A DNA stretch of 64,000 bases from Rhizobium laguerreae. GTDB taxonomy: Bacteria > Pseudomonadota > Alphaproteobacteria > Rhizobiales > Rhizobiaceae. The position numbers and the translations under genes are program-made. The DNA lies in the NCBI RefSeq assembly GCF_002008165.1, contig NZ_MRDM01000009.1:372001-436000 (forward strand), given 5' to 3'. The first letter of the stretch is position 1, and the number at the start of each line of letters is the position of its first letter. This document shows positions 9,715 to 18,338 of the stretch, piece by piece. The notes under the pieces are model-generated. The model did no database searches and was not told the origin of the DNA. It saw only the letters and a program-made list of their open reading frames with translations.

Positions 9715-10859
9715 TTGAGCAAACTCCTCGCTTCGTCTTCCCGCAATTCCCTCGGCTGCGCGACAGTACCCGAAATGGTCTGCGCGATACCGGTTTCGCC
9801 GGCACGCAGGATCGCTTCCATGACTTCGAGCACGTGCAGCGCCAGATCGCCCGAAGCGCGCGGCTTACGGCCTTCGACGATTGCGCGTGCGAGATCGGCG
9901 AGGCCAAGCATGCGATAGTTGGCGCGATCCGGCGCTGCGATCGGCCAGTTGACGGCACCGAAGAGTTCGCCTGATGTATCCGTTTCCTGCCAGGGCGCGC
10001 CGCGGCTGGAGAGCGCGACGGAGCCGCCGAAATTGTCGGGGTCGGGCAGGCGCAGCGAGCCTTCGGTTCCGTGGAGTTCGATGGGGTGGTTGGAATGGCG
10101 GAATACGTCCCAGGAGGTGCCGAAGGTGACTGTCGCACCGCACTCGAATTCCAGTAGCGACAGCACGCTGGTCGGCGTGCCGACCTTGAACGTCGTGCCC
10201 TGCTTCGGTCCCTCCGCCGTGATGAGCCGCTCTTCCTGCCCGCTTGTGGCGACGGCCTGCACACGACGGATCGGCCCCATCAGATTGACCATCATCGTGA
10301 GATAATAAGGCCCCATATCCATCAGCGGGCCTGCGCCGGCCTGGTAATAAAAGCTGGGATCCGGATGCCAGTGCTCCATGCCGCGCCCCATCATGAAGGC
10401 TGTCCCGGTCACCGGCTTGCCGATGGCGCCGGCTTCCATCTGCCGCCGGGCATGGCGTCCGGCCGCGCCGAGGAACGTGTCTGGCGCCGAGCCAAGCATG
10501 AGGCCCTTCGCCGCGGCCGCATCCACCAAGCTGCGTCCTTCGGCGGCCGTGATGCCGAGCGGCTTCTCCGTGAAGACATGCTTGCCCGCCGACAGAGCCC
10601 GCATCGAAACGTCAAAATGCGCAGCCGGGATCGTGAGATTGAGGACGAGGTCGATGCTGTTGTCGTCAATGAGGCTATCGACGTCAGTCGCGCGCAGATT
10701 GAACTCCGCAGCGCGACGCTTGGCGGCGTCTGCGTTAAGATCGGCACAGGCGATGATTTCGACGCCGCAAAACAGCGGCGCGTTGCGCATATAGGCAAGC
10801 GAAATATTGCCGCATCCGACAACGCCGATCCTGAGTTTCATACCATTGGTCTGTGCCAT
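9711..10859 (-). CDS. Gfo/Idh/MocA-family oxidoreductase
   Basis: NAD(P)-dependent sugar or inositol dehydrogenase, 382 residues. The Rossmann motif GVVGCGNIS is at residues 12-20 and the family EKP motif at 98-100, whose lysine takes part in catalysis; the C-terminal alpha/beta domain follows. It is translationally coupled to the esterase downstream (ATGA) and read divergently from the TIM-barrel isomerase at 11138. It probably oxidises a ring hydroxyl to a keto-sugar. A second, distant paralogue lies at 16417. Confidence 0.85.
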   Translation of the reverse strand: MAQTNGMKLRIGVVGCGNISLAYMRNAPLFCGVEIIACADLNADAAKRRAAEFNLRATDVDSLIDDNSIDLVLNLTIPAAHFDVSMRALSAGKHVFTEKPLGITAAEGRSLVDAAAAKGLMLGSAPDTFLGAAGRHARRQMEAGAIGKPVTGTAFMMGRGMEHWHPDPSFYYQAGAGPLMDMGPYYLTMMVNLMGPIRRVQAVATSGQEERLITAEGPKQGTTFKVGTPTSVLSLLEFECGATVTFGTSWDVFRHSNHPIELHGTEGSLRLPDPDNFGGSVALSSRGAPWQETDTSGELFGAVNWPIAAPDRANYRMLGLADLARAIVEGRKPRASGDLALHVLEVMEAILRAGETGIAQTISGTVAQPRELREDEARSLLK

Positions 10860-11137
10860 CTAAGAGCCTGATTTTGCCGTTGCGGGTGCGAAGGGTTGAG
10901 GGGCGCGTTACATTTTAAACGCAAGGAATAAAATATATTGACGCACGATAACATTTGATCATACGTAATGGCAAGGCGCTGGCGTCGCAATCCCCGCTGA
11001 AGAGCCCGCCGTTCCGGTCCCGGCCACCTCTCCAGGCGGAAGGGATTTTCGGCAAGGCCGGCGAAGCTCCGAGGATTGCATACGCGGAAGCTGCTGCTCC
11101 GGTATCTGGGCATCAATGGATAGGTCAGGACTAAGAT
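10860..11137. promoter_or_regulatory. Divergent promoter region, oxidoreductase / isomerase
   Basis: A 278-base gap between divergent genes. The AT-rich half (10901-10970) carries GCGCGTTACATTTTAAAC at 10903-10920 and a related GCACGATAACATTTGATC at 10943-10960. A TTGACG hexamer at 10938-10943 could be a -35 box, with a poor -10 (ATACGT) 17 bases on. The GCGCGTTAC element also occurs upstream of the binding protein (7284) and, inverted, before the ATPase operon (14912-14920). An AGGA lies just before the ATG at 11138. Confidence 0.4.
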
Positions 11138-11956
11138 ATGAAAAATGCTGAGCTGCAGATCGGCTGCCAGACATTCACCTGGGAGATGCTTGGTAGCGGT
11201 TGGGGCGGCGGTCCGGACGATCTGGTGCGCGCCATCGCCGATGGCGGATATGCCGGTATCGAAATCACCGACACGATGATCGGTCACTACGCGCTCAAGC
11301 CTGCCGACTTTGCCCGCGCCCTCACGGATGCAGGCTTGGCGCTGGTTTCCTTTGCCTTCGGCTCCGCCAGTGGCTTCACGGTAGCGGAAAAGATCGCCTC
11401 CGATCTCGACACGGCGCGGCGATGGATCGATTTCGCGGCGAATTTTCCCGGTGCGCTGGTATCGATGGGATCGGCGACGGTTGTCTCGGATGGTCCACGC
11501 GATGAGAAGTTCGCCATTGCGGCCGAGTGCTACAATCGTGCGACCGAGATCGGACAGTCGGCTGGCGTCACTGTAGCTGTCCATCCTTCCTCGCACCACA
11601 ATACGCTGCTCTTCACGCGGAACGACTATGATCAGCTGTTTGCTCTCTTGGATCCACAAGTGGGTTGGGTGCCGGATACCGGCCATATCCTGCGTGGCGG
11701 CCAGCAGATCGGCGATACGCTGGCAGCCTACCGGGACCGGATCCGCTACGTGCATCTGAAGGATGTCGACGCCGGCGGGATCTGGGCGATGTTGGGCGAA
11801 GGCGTCTGCGACGTGCCTGCCGTGCTTTCGGCCGTTCGGGATGCGCCGAACTTTATCGGCTGGATCGTGGTGGAAGAAGAGTCGGACCATGCCGCAACCG
11901 ATCCTGCAGCCGCCGTTCGCGCGAACCGCGAGACGCTTCGACGTCTCGGGTTTTAG
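11138..11956 (+). CDS. Sugar-phosphate isomerase/epimerase (TIM barrel)
   Basis: A 272-residue protein of the xylose-isomerase-like/AP-endonuclease-2 TIM-barrel superfamily, which includes inosose dehydratase and 3-keto-sugar isomerases. Metal-binding positions are suggested by E49 (GIEITD) and, later, by HPSSHH, the D-x-GH of VPDTGHI, the HLKD segment and a C-terminal VVEEESD. It is divergent from the Gfo/Idh-esterase pair. With that dehydrogenase it fits an oxidation-then-isomerisation or -dehydration scheme; the exact reaction cannot be fixed. Confidence 0.78.
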   Translation: MKNAELQIGCQTFTWEMLGSGWGGGPDDLVRAIADGGYAGIEITDTMIGHYALKPADFARALTDAGLALVSFAFGSASGFTVAEKIASDLDTARRWIDFAANFPGALVSMGSATVVSDGPRDEKFAIAAECYNRATEIGQSAGVTVAVHPSSHHNTLLFTRNDYDQLFALLDPQVGWVPDTGHILRGGQQIGDTLAAYRDRIRYVHLKDVDAGGIWAMLGEGVCDVPAVLSAVRDAPNFIGWIVVEEESDHAATDPAAAVRANRETLRRLGF

Positions 11957-12006
11957 CCCATCTCGTATTCCGTGGCGTCGGCCAAAGTTATCCGTCGACA
12001 CCAAAG

Positions 12007-12037
12007 CCTCTCCTGTCTCTCTCGTAAATGGGAGAGG
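12007..12037. terminator. Hairpin between convergent genes
   Basis: Inverted repeat CCTCTCC/GGAGAGG with a 17-base loop, placed between the isomerase stop and the end of the convergent DeoR gene. No T-run follows on either strand, so a bidirectional intrinsic terminator is only weakly supported; it could be a decayed rhizobial palindrome. Confidence 0.3.
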
Positions 12038-12048
12038 TGGACTGCAGG

Positions 12049-12810
12049 TCACGCGTAGCGAACCTCCACGCCCAGCTTGTCGAGCCTGTGGCGAATGCTG
12101 TGCGGCATGTTGCTGTCGGTGATGATCAGGTCGACGCGCGACAGCGAGAAGGCTTTGGAGGAAGCGCCGATGTCAAATTTGCTCGAATCCGCCACGAGGA
12201 CGACACGCCGGGCCATGCGAACCAGGTTGCGCTTGGTCCGCGCCACGTCCTCAGAAACATCGACGACGTCAAACGCCTGATCGATCGCGTGGGCGCCGAC
12301 AAAGGCCTGGTGGGCGACGAGGCCGCCGACCGCCCTGTCGGAATCCTGTACGATCGTGCTCACGGTGCTCGGAAACACGCGGCCGCCAATCATGTGCACG
12401 TCGAGCCCTGGTCGGTACATCAGATGCTGGGCGATATTCATTGCCGTTGTCGCGACCACGACGTTGTTGACCGGTGGCATCTGCATGGCCACCTGCAGCA
12501 GCGTCGAACCGCTGTCGAAGACGATCGACTGGTTATCGATGATCTGTCGCGCAGCCATCTGGGCGATGCGTCGCTTCGCATCGAAATTGCGTTGCATGCG
12601 TTCCTCGAAGGCCGCTGCCGGCGAGTCGGACGGCAGGGCGATTGCCCCGCCATGCGTTTTGATCAGCTGCTTCTTGGCGTCCATGATTTCGAGATCGGAG
12701 CGGATTGTCACTTCCGAGACCTCGAAGATTTCCGCGAGCTGGCTGGTGCGTGCCTGCCCGACCCGTTGAAGTTCCAGCATGATCTGCTGCCGCCTCTGTT
12801 CTGCAAGCAT
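12049..12810 (-). CDS. DeoR-family transcriptional regulator
   Basis: A 253-residue repressor: an N-terminal helix-turn-helix (about residues 5-55, with SEVTIRSDLE as recognition helix) followed by the DeoR sugar-phosphate sensor domain with its GSTLLQ phosphate-binding stretch near residue 100. It is divergent from the aldolase-kinase pair at 13053-14798, whose upstream region carries repeated ACGAAAG sequences. It is therefore the likely repressor of that pair, sensing a phosphorylated intermediate made by the kinase. Confidence 0.85.
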   Translation of the reverse strand: MLAEQRRQQIMLELQRVGQARTSQLAEIFEVSEVTIRSDLEIMDAKKQLIKTHGGAIALPSDSPAAAFEERMQRNFDAKRRIAQMAARQIIDNQSIVFDSGSTLLQVAMQMPPVNNVVVATTAMNIAQHLMYRPGLDVHMIGGRVFPSTVSTIVQDSDRAVGGLVAHQAFVGAHAIDQAFDVVDVSEDVARTKRNLVRMARRVVLVADSSKFDIGASSKAFSLSRVDLIITDSNMPHSIRHRLDKLGVEVRYA

Positions 12811-13052
12811 GTGTGATCCCGCCCGCTGTTATTTGCAACAATGCGACTTTTGAAAAACGAAAGTGCGCCATCTCATCCCACGTCTATTGCTGCAGAAATA
12901 GTCGTTCAATGGCAGAAATGCACGTTTAAAATTGAGCATCATGTAAAAACGAAAGAAATCGAAATATTGAATGTTTGTTTGTTTTCGAGTTAGGGTTTCG
13001 CCAGCATCGGCGCCAGCAATCGCAAAGGCTCCATCACAAAGGAAGCATTACC
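12811..13052. promoter_or_regulatory. DeoR / aldolase divergent control region
   Basis: A 242-base AT-rich gap. An exact 11-base repeat AAAAACGAAAG occurs at 12853-12863 and 12945-12955, with further CGAAA-type half sites at 12957-12963 and, inverted, GTTTTCGAG at 12981-12989. DeoR-family repressors commonly use such TTTCG/CGAAA half sites, so this is a plausible operator array for the flanking regulator. AAAGGAAGC precedes the aldolase ATG at 13053. Confidence 0.42.
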
Positions 13053-13853
13053 ATGGGTCTCGGAACCAAAATCCGCCTCGCACGCCTGTTCTCGAACCCA
13101 TCGGGTCATCTGTTCGGAGGCGCCGTCGATCATTTTGTCGGTTATGGCAATGTGCGTGAGGGAGGGCTTGCCGACCTGCCGGGTGCGCTGAGACGCGTCA
13201 TGGCGGGAGGCCCCGACTATATCAGCATCCAGCCTGGCGCGGCGCGCCACCTGTGGTCGGAATATGCCGGAAAGGCAGCGCTCGTCATTCAGGGTGGTTG
13301 CTTCACCGCCGATGATCGCATTCGCCAGCTCATCGCGACCCCGGAAGACGCGGTGCGTTATGGCGCAGACGCTCTGGCTGTCGCCATTCCCGTGCGCGGC
13401 GCCACCGAAGGAGAGTATATCCGCTGGCTCACCGATACGGTCAACGCCGCCGCCCGCTTCGAAATGCCGGTCGTCGCCCATGTCTATCCCCGTGATTTCT
13501 CCGACGGCGGCAAGATCGTGTTCACGCCGGATGAGATTGCCTATGCAGTGCGCATCGGCTTCGAGGCCGGCGTCGACGTGATCAAGGTCGGCTACACCGG
13601 CGATTTCGAGTCCTTCCGCGAGACCGTTGCGACCTGCCCGATTCCGGTCGTGATCGCCGGCGGTCCCAAGACCGATACGCTGCTCGGAGCGCTCGTCCAG
13701 ACGTCGGAAGCATTGCGCGCCGGGGCCAAAGGCGCGGTCGTCGGTCGCAATCTTTGGGGTCACGGCGATACGACCATGGCCGCACGCGCCTTCAAATTCG
13801 TCATTCATAAGGGGATGACGCCGGAGGATGCGCTGGCGGCGGCCGGTGCCTGA
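13053..13853 (+). CDS. Class I aldolase (FbaB/LsrF/DeoC-like)
   Basis: A 266-residue TIM-barrel Schiff-base aldolase of the DhnA/FbaB/LsrF group. The likely Schiff-base lysine is K178 in VDVIKVGYTGD; GGPKTD and GAVVGRN near the C-terminus form the usual phosphate-binding loops. The frame extends 26 codons upstream, but the ATG at 13053 has the AAAGGAAG ribosome site and a normal length. It is followed 3 bases later by a PfkB kinase, so the pair can phosphorylate a keto-sugar and cleave it to triose units. The substrate is unknown. Confidence 0.8.
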   Translation: MGLGTKIRLARLFSNPSGHLFGGAVDHFVGYGNVREGGLADLPGALRRVMAGGPDYISIQPGAARHLWSEYAGKAALVIQGGCFTADDRIRQLIATPEDAVRYGADALAVAIPVRGATEGEYIRWLTDTVNAAARFEMPVVAHVYPRDFSDGGKIVFTPDEIAYAVRIGFEAGVDVIKVGYTGDFESFRETVATCPIPVVIAGGPKTDTLLGALVQTSEALRAGAKGAVVGRNLWGHGDTTMAARAFKFVIHKGMTPEDALAAAGA

Positions 13854-13856
13854 GAC

Positions 13857-14798
13857 GTGTCGCGCCCTTTCCAGGTTCTGGGCTTCGGTGCCCTGGCAAT
13901 CGATGACATCATCTACGTCGACCGGGGGCTGACGGCCGGCAAGGGGAAGGTAACGAAGCGCGCCACGGACCATGGCGGCAACGTGGCGACGGCCCTTGTT
14001 GCCGTCGCCCGGCTCGGCGGACGGGCCGGCTTCATCGGCTGGCTCGGCGATGAGCCGACGACCGACGTGGCGGGCAGCGAGCTCGAACGGGACGGCGTCG
14101 ACGTGTCGATGGCTCCCCGCCACGCGGATGCCGCGCCGATCCGCTCTGTGATCACGGTCGGTCCCGACGGCGACCGGTTCATCGCTTATGATGATGATGT
14201 GCTGCACGGCACGTCGGATGCGCTGCCCGACGATGTTCTGATGCAGGCCCCGGTACTGCTGATCGATGGTTATGCCACGCACTCCGAAAGTGTCGTGGCG
14301 CGCGCACGCGCCTTGGGTCTGGCCGTGATTGCCGATATCGAATGGACGGTCGGTGCCGCGACCAACCGGATCCTGGCTTTCGCCGATCATCTGGTGCTGC
14401 CGCTCGCCTTTGCGCAGGAATACACCGGCGAGGCTGATCCAACGATGATCCTGGACAAGCTCTGGTCCGGGGATCGGTCTGCTGTTGTCCTCACCGATGG
14501 CGAACGAGGGACCTATCTCCGCCAGAAAGGTGATGCCATCCGATGGCATGTGCCGGCCTACCAGGTTCAGGCTGTCGACACGACCGGCGCCGGTGATTGT
14601 TTTCACGGTGCCTACGCTCTCGCCCTCGCGAGGGGCAAGAGCCCGCTTGATTGCACTGCCTATGCCACGGCGGCGGCCGCCATTTCCGTGACCGCACGGG
14701 GAGGGCGTAGGGGCTTGCCGGATCACCAGACGTGCCTGACATGGATGGCGGCGGAGAATGCGCCCGCGCCGCTCCCGATTCCCGGATGTCAAGAATGA
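13857..14798 (+). CDS. PfkB-family carbohydrate kinase
   Basis: A 313-residue ribokinase-fold kinase with a GTG start 3 bases after the aldolase stop. The N-terminal signature region has HGGNVATALVAVARLG and the C-terminal PfkB signature DTTGAGDCF lies at about residues 241-249, with catalytic base D247. It phosphorylates a sugar or keto-sugar ahead of the upstream aldolase. Sulfosugar, fructose or tagatose-type substrates are conceivable from the kinase-aldolase pairing, but nothing visible distinguishes them. Confidence 0.85.
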   Translation: MSRPFQVLGFGALAIDDIIYVDRGLTAGKGKVTKRATDHGGNVATALVAVARLGGRAGFIGWLGDEPTTDVAGSELERDGVDVSMAPRHADAAPIRSVITVGPDGDRFIAYDDDVLHGTSDALPDDVLMQAPVLLIDGYATHSESVVARARALGLAVIADIEWTVGAATNRILAFADHLVLPLAFAQEYTGEADPTMILDKLWSGDRSAVVLTDGERGTYLRQKGDAIRWHVPAYQVQAVDTTGAGDCFHGAYALALARGKSPLDCTAYATAAAAISVTARGGRRGLPDHQTCLTWMAAENAPAPLPIPGCQE

Positions 14799-15137
14799 GC
14801 GCGGGCGGCGATGGGTGCCGGCTCCGGTCGACCGCCCGAGCAGAGCCTCAGGCTGAAGTGTCATTGAATCGCATTGAGCGAACTCTCAACGCTGAAACTT
14901 CGATCATAAAAGTTACGCGCGGTAAAAAATATAATTCCGCAGTTTATTTTTAAATTATCCTAAAAGATTGCTATTTATCAAATAGATATGAAAAACCTAC
15001 GGTGATCTGTGGCGATTTATCCCTCGATTCTTTGGTTGACTTTTAAGCCCAGGCCTGAGCTTCCTTGTCGAAAGGATCGGAGACGTCGGGGAGCGCCGTC
15101 GGAAGATGTGATCCGCGCTGGTACGGGAGGACGAGAC
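14799..15137. promoter_or_regulatory. AT-rich promoter region upstream of ABC ATPase operon
   Basis: A 339-base gap without a gene. The middle (14895-14985) is very AT-rich and should carry the promoter of the operon at 15138-20830. It contains GTTACGCGCGGTAA (14912-14925) with TTAC/GTAA arms; its GTTACGCGC is the reverse of the GCGCGTAAC-type element found near 7284 and 10903. GGGAGG at 15125-15130 is the ribosome site for the GTG start. Confidence 0.4.
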
Positions 15138-16283
15138 GTGGCTGTGGTTGTACTCGACAAAATCTGCAAGACCTATGGAAACAGCTACCATGCGATCAAG
15201 GATCTGAGCCTGACGATCCATGATGGCGAATTTCTGATTCTGGTCGGGCCGTCCGGATGCGGAAAATCGACCGCTCTGCGCATGATTGCCGGGCTCGAGG
15301 AAATCAGCAGCGGAACATTGAGCATCGGCGGTCAGGACGTCGTGGATCTCGCGCCCAAGGACCGGGACATTGCCATGGTCTTTCAAAGCTACGCGCTTTA
15401 TCCGCACATGACCGTTTTCGACAACATCGCTTTTTCGATGAAGCTGGCCGGAAAGAACAAGGCCGAACGCACCAAACGTGTCCATGAGATCGCCAAGATC
15501 CTGCAGCTGGAGCCTTTGCTGGGCAACAAGCCCGCGCAGCTCTCCGGCGGCCAGCGCCAGCGTGTTGCGATGGGCCGCGCCATGGTCCGCGAGCCCGCGG
15601 CGTTCCTGATGGACGAACCGCTCTCGAACCTCGATGCGAAGCTGCGTGTTCAGATGCGGGCGGAGATTGCAAGCCTGCAGAGACAGCTGGGCGTAACGAC
15701 GATCTATGTCACCCATGACCAGACCGAAGCGCTGACCATGGGCGATCGGGTCGCGGTGCTGAAGGGCGGTGTCCTTCAGCAGGTGGATACGCCCAAGGCT
15801 CTGTATCACCGCCCGGTCAATGCGTTTGTCGCAGGCTTTATCGGTTCGCCGTCGATGAACCTTTTCGAAGGGCGTCTGTCGAGTGGGCGGATCCATCTGT
15901 CGGGCTTCTCCATTCCCTTGTCGGGCGGCGCCTTCGAGCGTGCTCCTGGTCTATCCGCTTTCGAGGGAAAGGACGTGATCTTTGGGGTCAGGCCCGAGGA
16001 CCTCTACGACAGCCGGTTGCCATCAGGAGCCTCCCATCCGACGATCCCGGTTGTCGTAAAGTCGATCGAGGAGCTCGGCTCCGAGTTGATCGTGCATTTG
16101 AAGATCGACGCGGCCCGGATCGACTCGGGCGATCCCGATGCCGTCGAGGACCTGAGCGGGGCCGCCAACGCCGTCGCGCGATTCGAAGCGGTCAGCGCGG
16201 TCGAGACAGGCCAATCGATCAATCTAGCCATCGACCCGGCGAAACTCCACTTTTTCAATCCTCAAACACATATGGCGCTGTGA
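15138..16283 (+). CDS. Carbohydrate ABC transporter ATP-binding protein
   Basis: MalK/UgpC-type ATPase of 381 residues from the GTG at 15138, chosen over the longer frame because GGGAGG lies 7 bases upstream and the alternative adds 43 residues that match no ABC domain. Walker [10 protein letters not shown] is at 37-45; LSGGQRQR and the Walker B DEPLSNLD follow, then a TOBE domain. No permease or binding protein is adjacent. It probably energises the importer encoded at 4032-7155, making this a split transporter locus. It leads the operon with the oxidoreductase, isomerase, hydrolase, epimerase and ROK genes. Confidence 0.85.
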   Translation: MAVVVLDKICKTYGNSYHAIKDLSLTIHDGEFLILVGPSGCGKSTALRMIAGLEEISSGTLSIGGQDVVDLAPKDRDIAMVFQSYALYPHMTVFDNIAFSMKLAGKNKAERTKRVHEIAKILQLEPLLGNKPAQLSGGQRQRVAMGRAMVREPAAFLMDEPLSNLDAKLRVQMRAEIASLQRQLGVTTIYVTHDQTEALTMGDRVAVLKGGVLQQVDTPKALYHRPVNAFVAGFIGSPSMNLFEGRLSSGRIHLSGFSIPLSGGAFERAPGLSAFEGKDVIFGVRPEDLYDSRLPSGASHPTIPVVVKSIEELGSELIVHLKIDAARIDSGDPDAVEDLSGAANAVARFEAVSAVETGQSINLAIDPAKLHFFNPQTHMAL

Positions 16284-16416
16284 AGTGACGAGGGAGAGCC
16301 GACACGCCGGTGGCGGTCCGGCCAGAAGAGGTCGGCGACGTTCGATGTCTTGAAAGCATTCAATCCGACGCCGAAACCAGCATTCATCTTCAATATCCGA
16401 TCCAAAGGGCTTATCG

Positions 16417-17493
16417 ATGCCAGCAAAACAGGAACGACGTCTCCGCATCGGCGTGTTGGGAGCGGGCCAGATTGCCCAGGCCGCGCACTTCGAGAGCTGC
16501 ACGAAGGCAGCCAATGCCGACCTCTATGCGATTTGCGACGTCGCCGAGGATCTCCGCGAACGCATGGCTATCACCCACGGGGCGGAAAAGACCTATGGCG
16601 ATTACGATCAGATGCTGGCCGATCCCGACCTCGATGCCGTGGTCATCGCGACGGCCGATGCCTTTCACGTCCCGGCTTCCCTTCGCGCCCTTCATGCGGG
16701 CAAACATGTGCTGTGCGAAAAACCGGTCGGCGTCACCATCGAGGAATGCCTTGAACTGAAGGCCGCAGTCGACAAGTCTGGAAAGGTGTTTCAGGTCGGG
16801 CACATGAAGCGTTTCGACGCGGGGCTCCAAGCTGCCAAATCCTTCATCCGCGATGAAATGGGCGAGATGGTCGCCCTCAAAGCATGGTATTGCGACAGCA
16901 CGCACCGCTATCCGATGACCGATGCGGTCCAGCCTCTGATCGTCACCAGCGCCGATGCGAAGAAACCCTCCACCAATCCGAAGGCCGACCTGCGGCGCTA
17001 CTATATGCTTGCGCACGGTTGCCATCTGATCGACACGGCACGTTATTTCGCCGGCGACATCGTTTCCGTCAACGCTCGTCTGTCCGAGCGAGCCGGTATC
17101 TGGTGCTGGTTCGTGGACGTGGAATTTGCCTCCGGCACACTCGGCCATCTCGATCTCACCGTCCAGGTGCGCATGGACTGGCACGAAGGCTTTCAGATCT
17201 ACGGCAAGAACGGCAGCATTTTGGGCAAGACCTATAACCCGTGGTACTACAAGACGAGCGAGGTGGACATTTTCCGGGAAGCGGACGGCGCCACCCATCG
17301 CGTCCTCGGTGCCGACGGCCATTTCTATCGCCGTCAGGTCGAAGGCTTCGCCCGCACCATTCTGGATGGCGCGGTGATGGAAGGCGCCGACATCGATGAT
17401 GGCCTGGCATCGGTCCGCGCCATGGTCGCCGTTGCGCGCTCCGTCGAAACCGGCAAGGCGGTTGAGCTATCCGACGTCACGGGTGGCGTGTGA
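16417..17493 (+). CDS. Gfo/Idh/MocA-family oxidoreductase
   Basis: NAD(P)-dependent dehydrogenase of 358 residues with GVLGAGQIA at 12-20 and the EKP motif at 101-103. The C-terminal domain carries GHMKRFD and AHGCHLIDTARYF, where a histidine-aspartate pair is usual for catalysis. It is only distantly similar to the oxidoreductase at 9711, so the cluster probably performs two different oxidations. TGATG joins it to the following isomerase gene (1-base overlap), so they are translationally coupled. Confidence 0.85.
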   Translation: MPAKQERRLRIGVLGAGQIAQAAHFESCTKAANADLYAICDVAEDLRERMAITHGAEKTYGDYDQMLADPDLDAVVIATADAFHVPASLRALHAGKHVLCEKPVGVTIEECLELKAAVDKSGKVFQVGHMKRFDAGLQAAKSFIRDEMGEMVALKAWYCDSTHRYPMTDAVQPLIVTSADAKKPSTNPKADLRRYYMLAHGCHLIDTARYFAGDIVSVNARLSERAGIWCWFVDVEFASGTLGHLDLTVQVRMDWHEGFQIYGKNGSILGKTYNPWYYKTSEVDIFREADGATHRVLGADGHFYRRQVEGFARTILDGAVMEGADIDDGLASVRAMVAVARSVETGKAVELSDVTGGV

Positions 17494-18338
17494 TGAAACT
17501 CGGCATCTTTGCAAAGACATTCGAGGGAACGGAACCCTTGACCGTTCTCAATGCGGCCGCCGCAGCCGGGTTCACCTGCGCACAATACAATATGGCTTGC
17601 TCAGGCCTTCCGCCGATGCCAGAGACGATTACCGAAGCCCAGGCCCGCGCAGTCGGTGAAGCGGCGCGCGAGAGCGGCGTCGAAATCGTTGCCGTTTCGG
17701 GCACTTTCAACATGATCCACCCGGATCCCGCGGTGCGCGGGGCCGGCCTTCGCAGACTGGCGACACTGGCGGAGCGTTGCGCCGGCATGTCGACCGCACT
17801 GATCACGCTCTGCACCGGCACACGCGACCCCATCGACCAATGGAAGGCGCATGCCGATAACGACACGCCGGAGGCCTGGCGGGACCTCCTCGAAGCCATG
17901 GGCGCGGCCATCGAGATCGCCGAGCGTTACGAGGTCGATCTCGGCATCGAGCCCGAGCTTGCCAATGTCGTCAACTCGGCCGAGAAAGCCTGTCGGCTGA
18001 TCGCGGCACTGAAGAGCCCCCGCATCAAGATCGTGCTCGATCCGGCCAATCTCTTCGAGGTCGCGACGCTGGATGAGCAGCGGAGCATTGTCTCTTCCGC
18101 CATCGAGCTTCTGGCCGATCGGATCGTCATGGCGCATGCGAAAGATCGCAATCCGGACGGCAGTTTCGCGCCCGCCGGCAAGGGTGTGCTCGACTACGCG
18201 CATTATCTCGGCCGTCTCAAGGCGATCGGCTTCAAGGGCAGTCTCGTCACGCATGGCCTTTCGGCTTCGGAGGCGGCCGGTGTGGCAACCTTCCTGAAGA
18301 ATAGCCTCGACGGTAATTTTGCGGAGGCTGGCAGATGA
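17493..18338 (+). CDS. Sugar-phosphate isomerase/epimerase (TIM barrel)
   Basis: A second xylose-isomerase-like TIM-barrel protein, 281 residues. Likely metal ligands include the acidic IEPELANVV segment, VLDPANLFE and the AHAKDR motif. The ATG at 17493 overlaps the preceding stop (TGATG); a GTG just before it is in frame but less likely. It is coupled at both ends: its own stop overlaps the next gene's ATG. It probably isomerises or epimerises the keto-product of the adjacent dehydrogenase. Confidence 0.78.
   Translation: MKLGIFAKTFEGTEPLTVLNAAAAAGFTCAQYNMACSGLPPMPETITEAQARAVGEAARESGVEIVAVSGTFNMIHPDPAVRGAGLRRLATLAERCAGMSTALITLCTGTRDPIDQWKAHADNDTPEAWRDLLEAMGAAIEIAERYEVDLGIEPELANVVNSAEKACRLIAALKSPRIKIVLDPANLFEVATLDEQRSIVSSAIELLADRIVMAHAKDRNPDGSFAPAGKGVLDYAHYLGRLKAIGFKGSLVTHGLSASEAAGVATFLKNSLDGNFAEAGR

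Noticed and set aside
13053..14798. Sulfoquinovose (sulfo-glycolysis) aldolase-kinase pair
   Set aside because: A DeoR repressor, PfkB kinase and class I aldolase recall the yih genes, but no sulfoquinovosidase, SLA reductase or sulfosugar exporter is nearby, and the aldolase looks FbaB/LsrF-like.
12990..14864. 624-codon open frame on the minus strand
   Set aside because: It lies wholly antisense to the aldolase and PfkB kinase genes, which carry clear motifs. Its translation is rich in Arg, Gly and His with no domain, the usual shadow of GC-rich codons.
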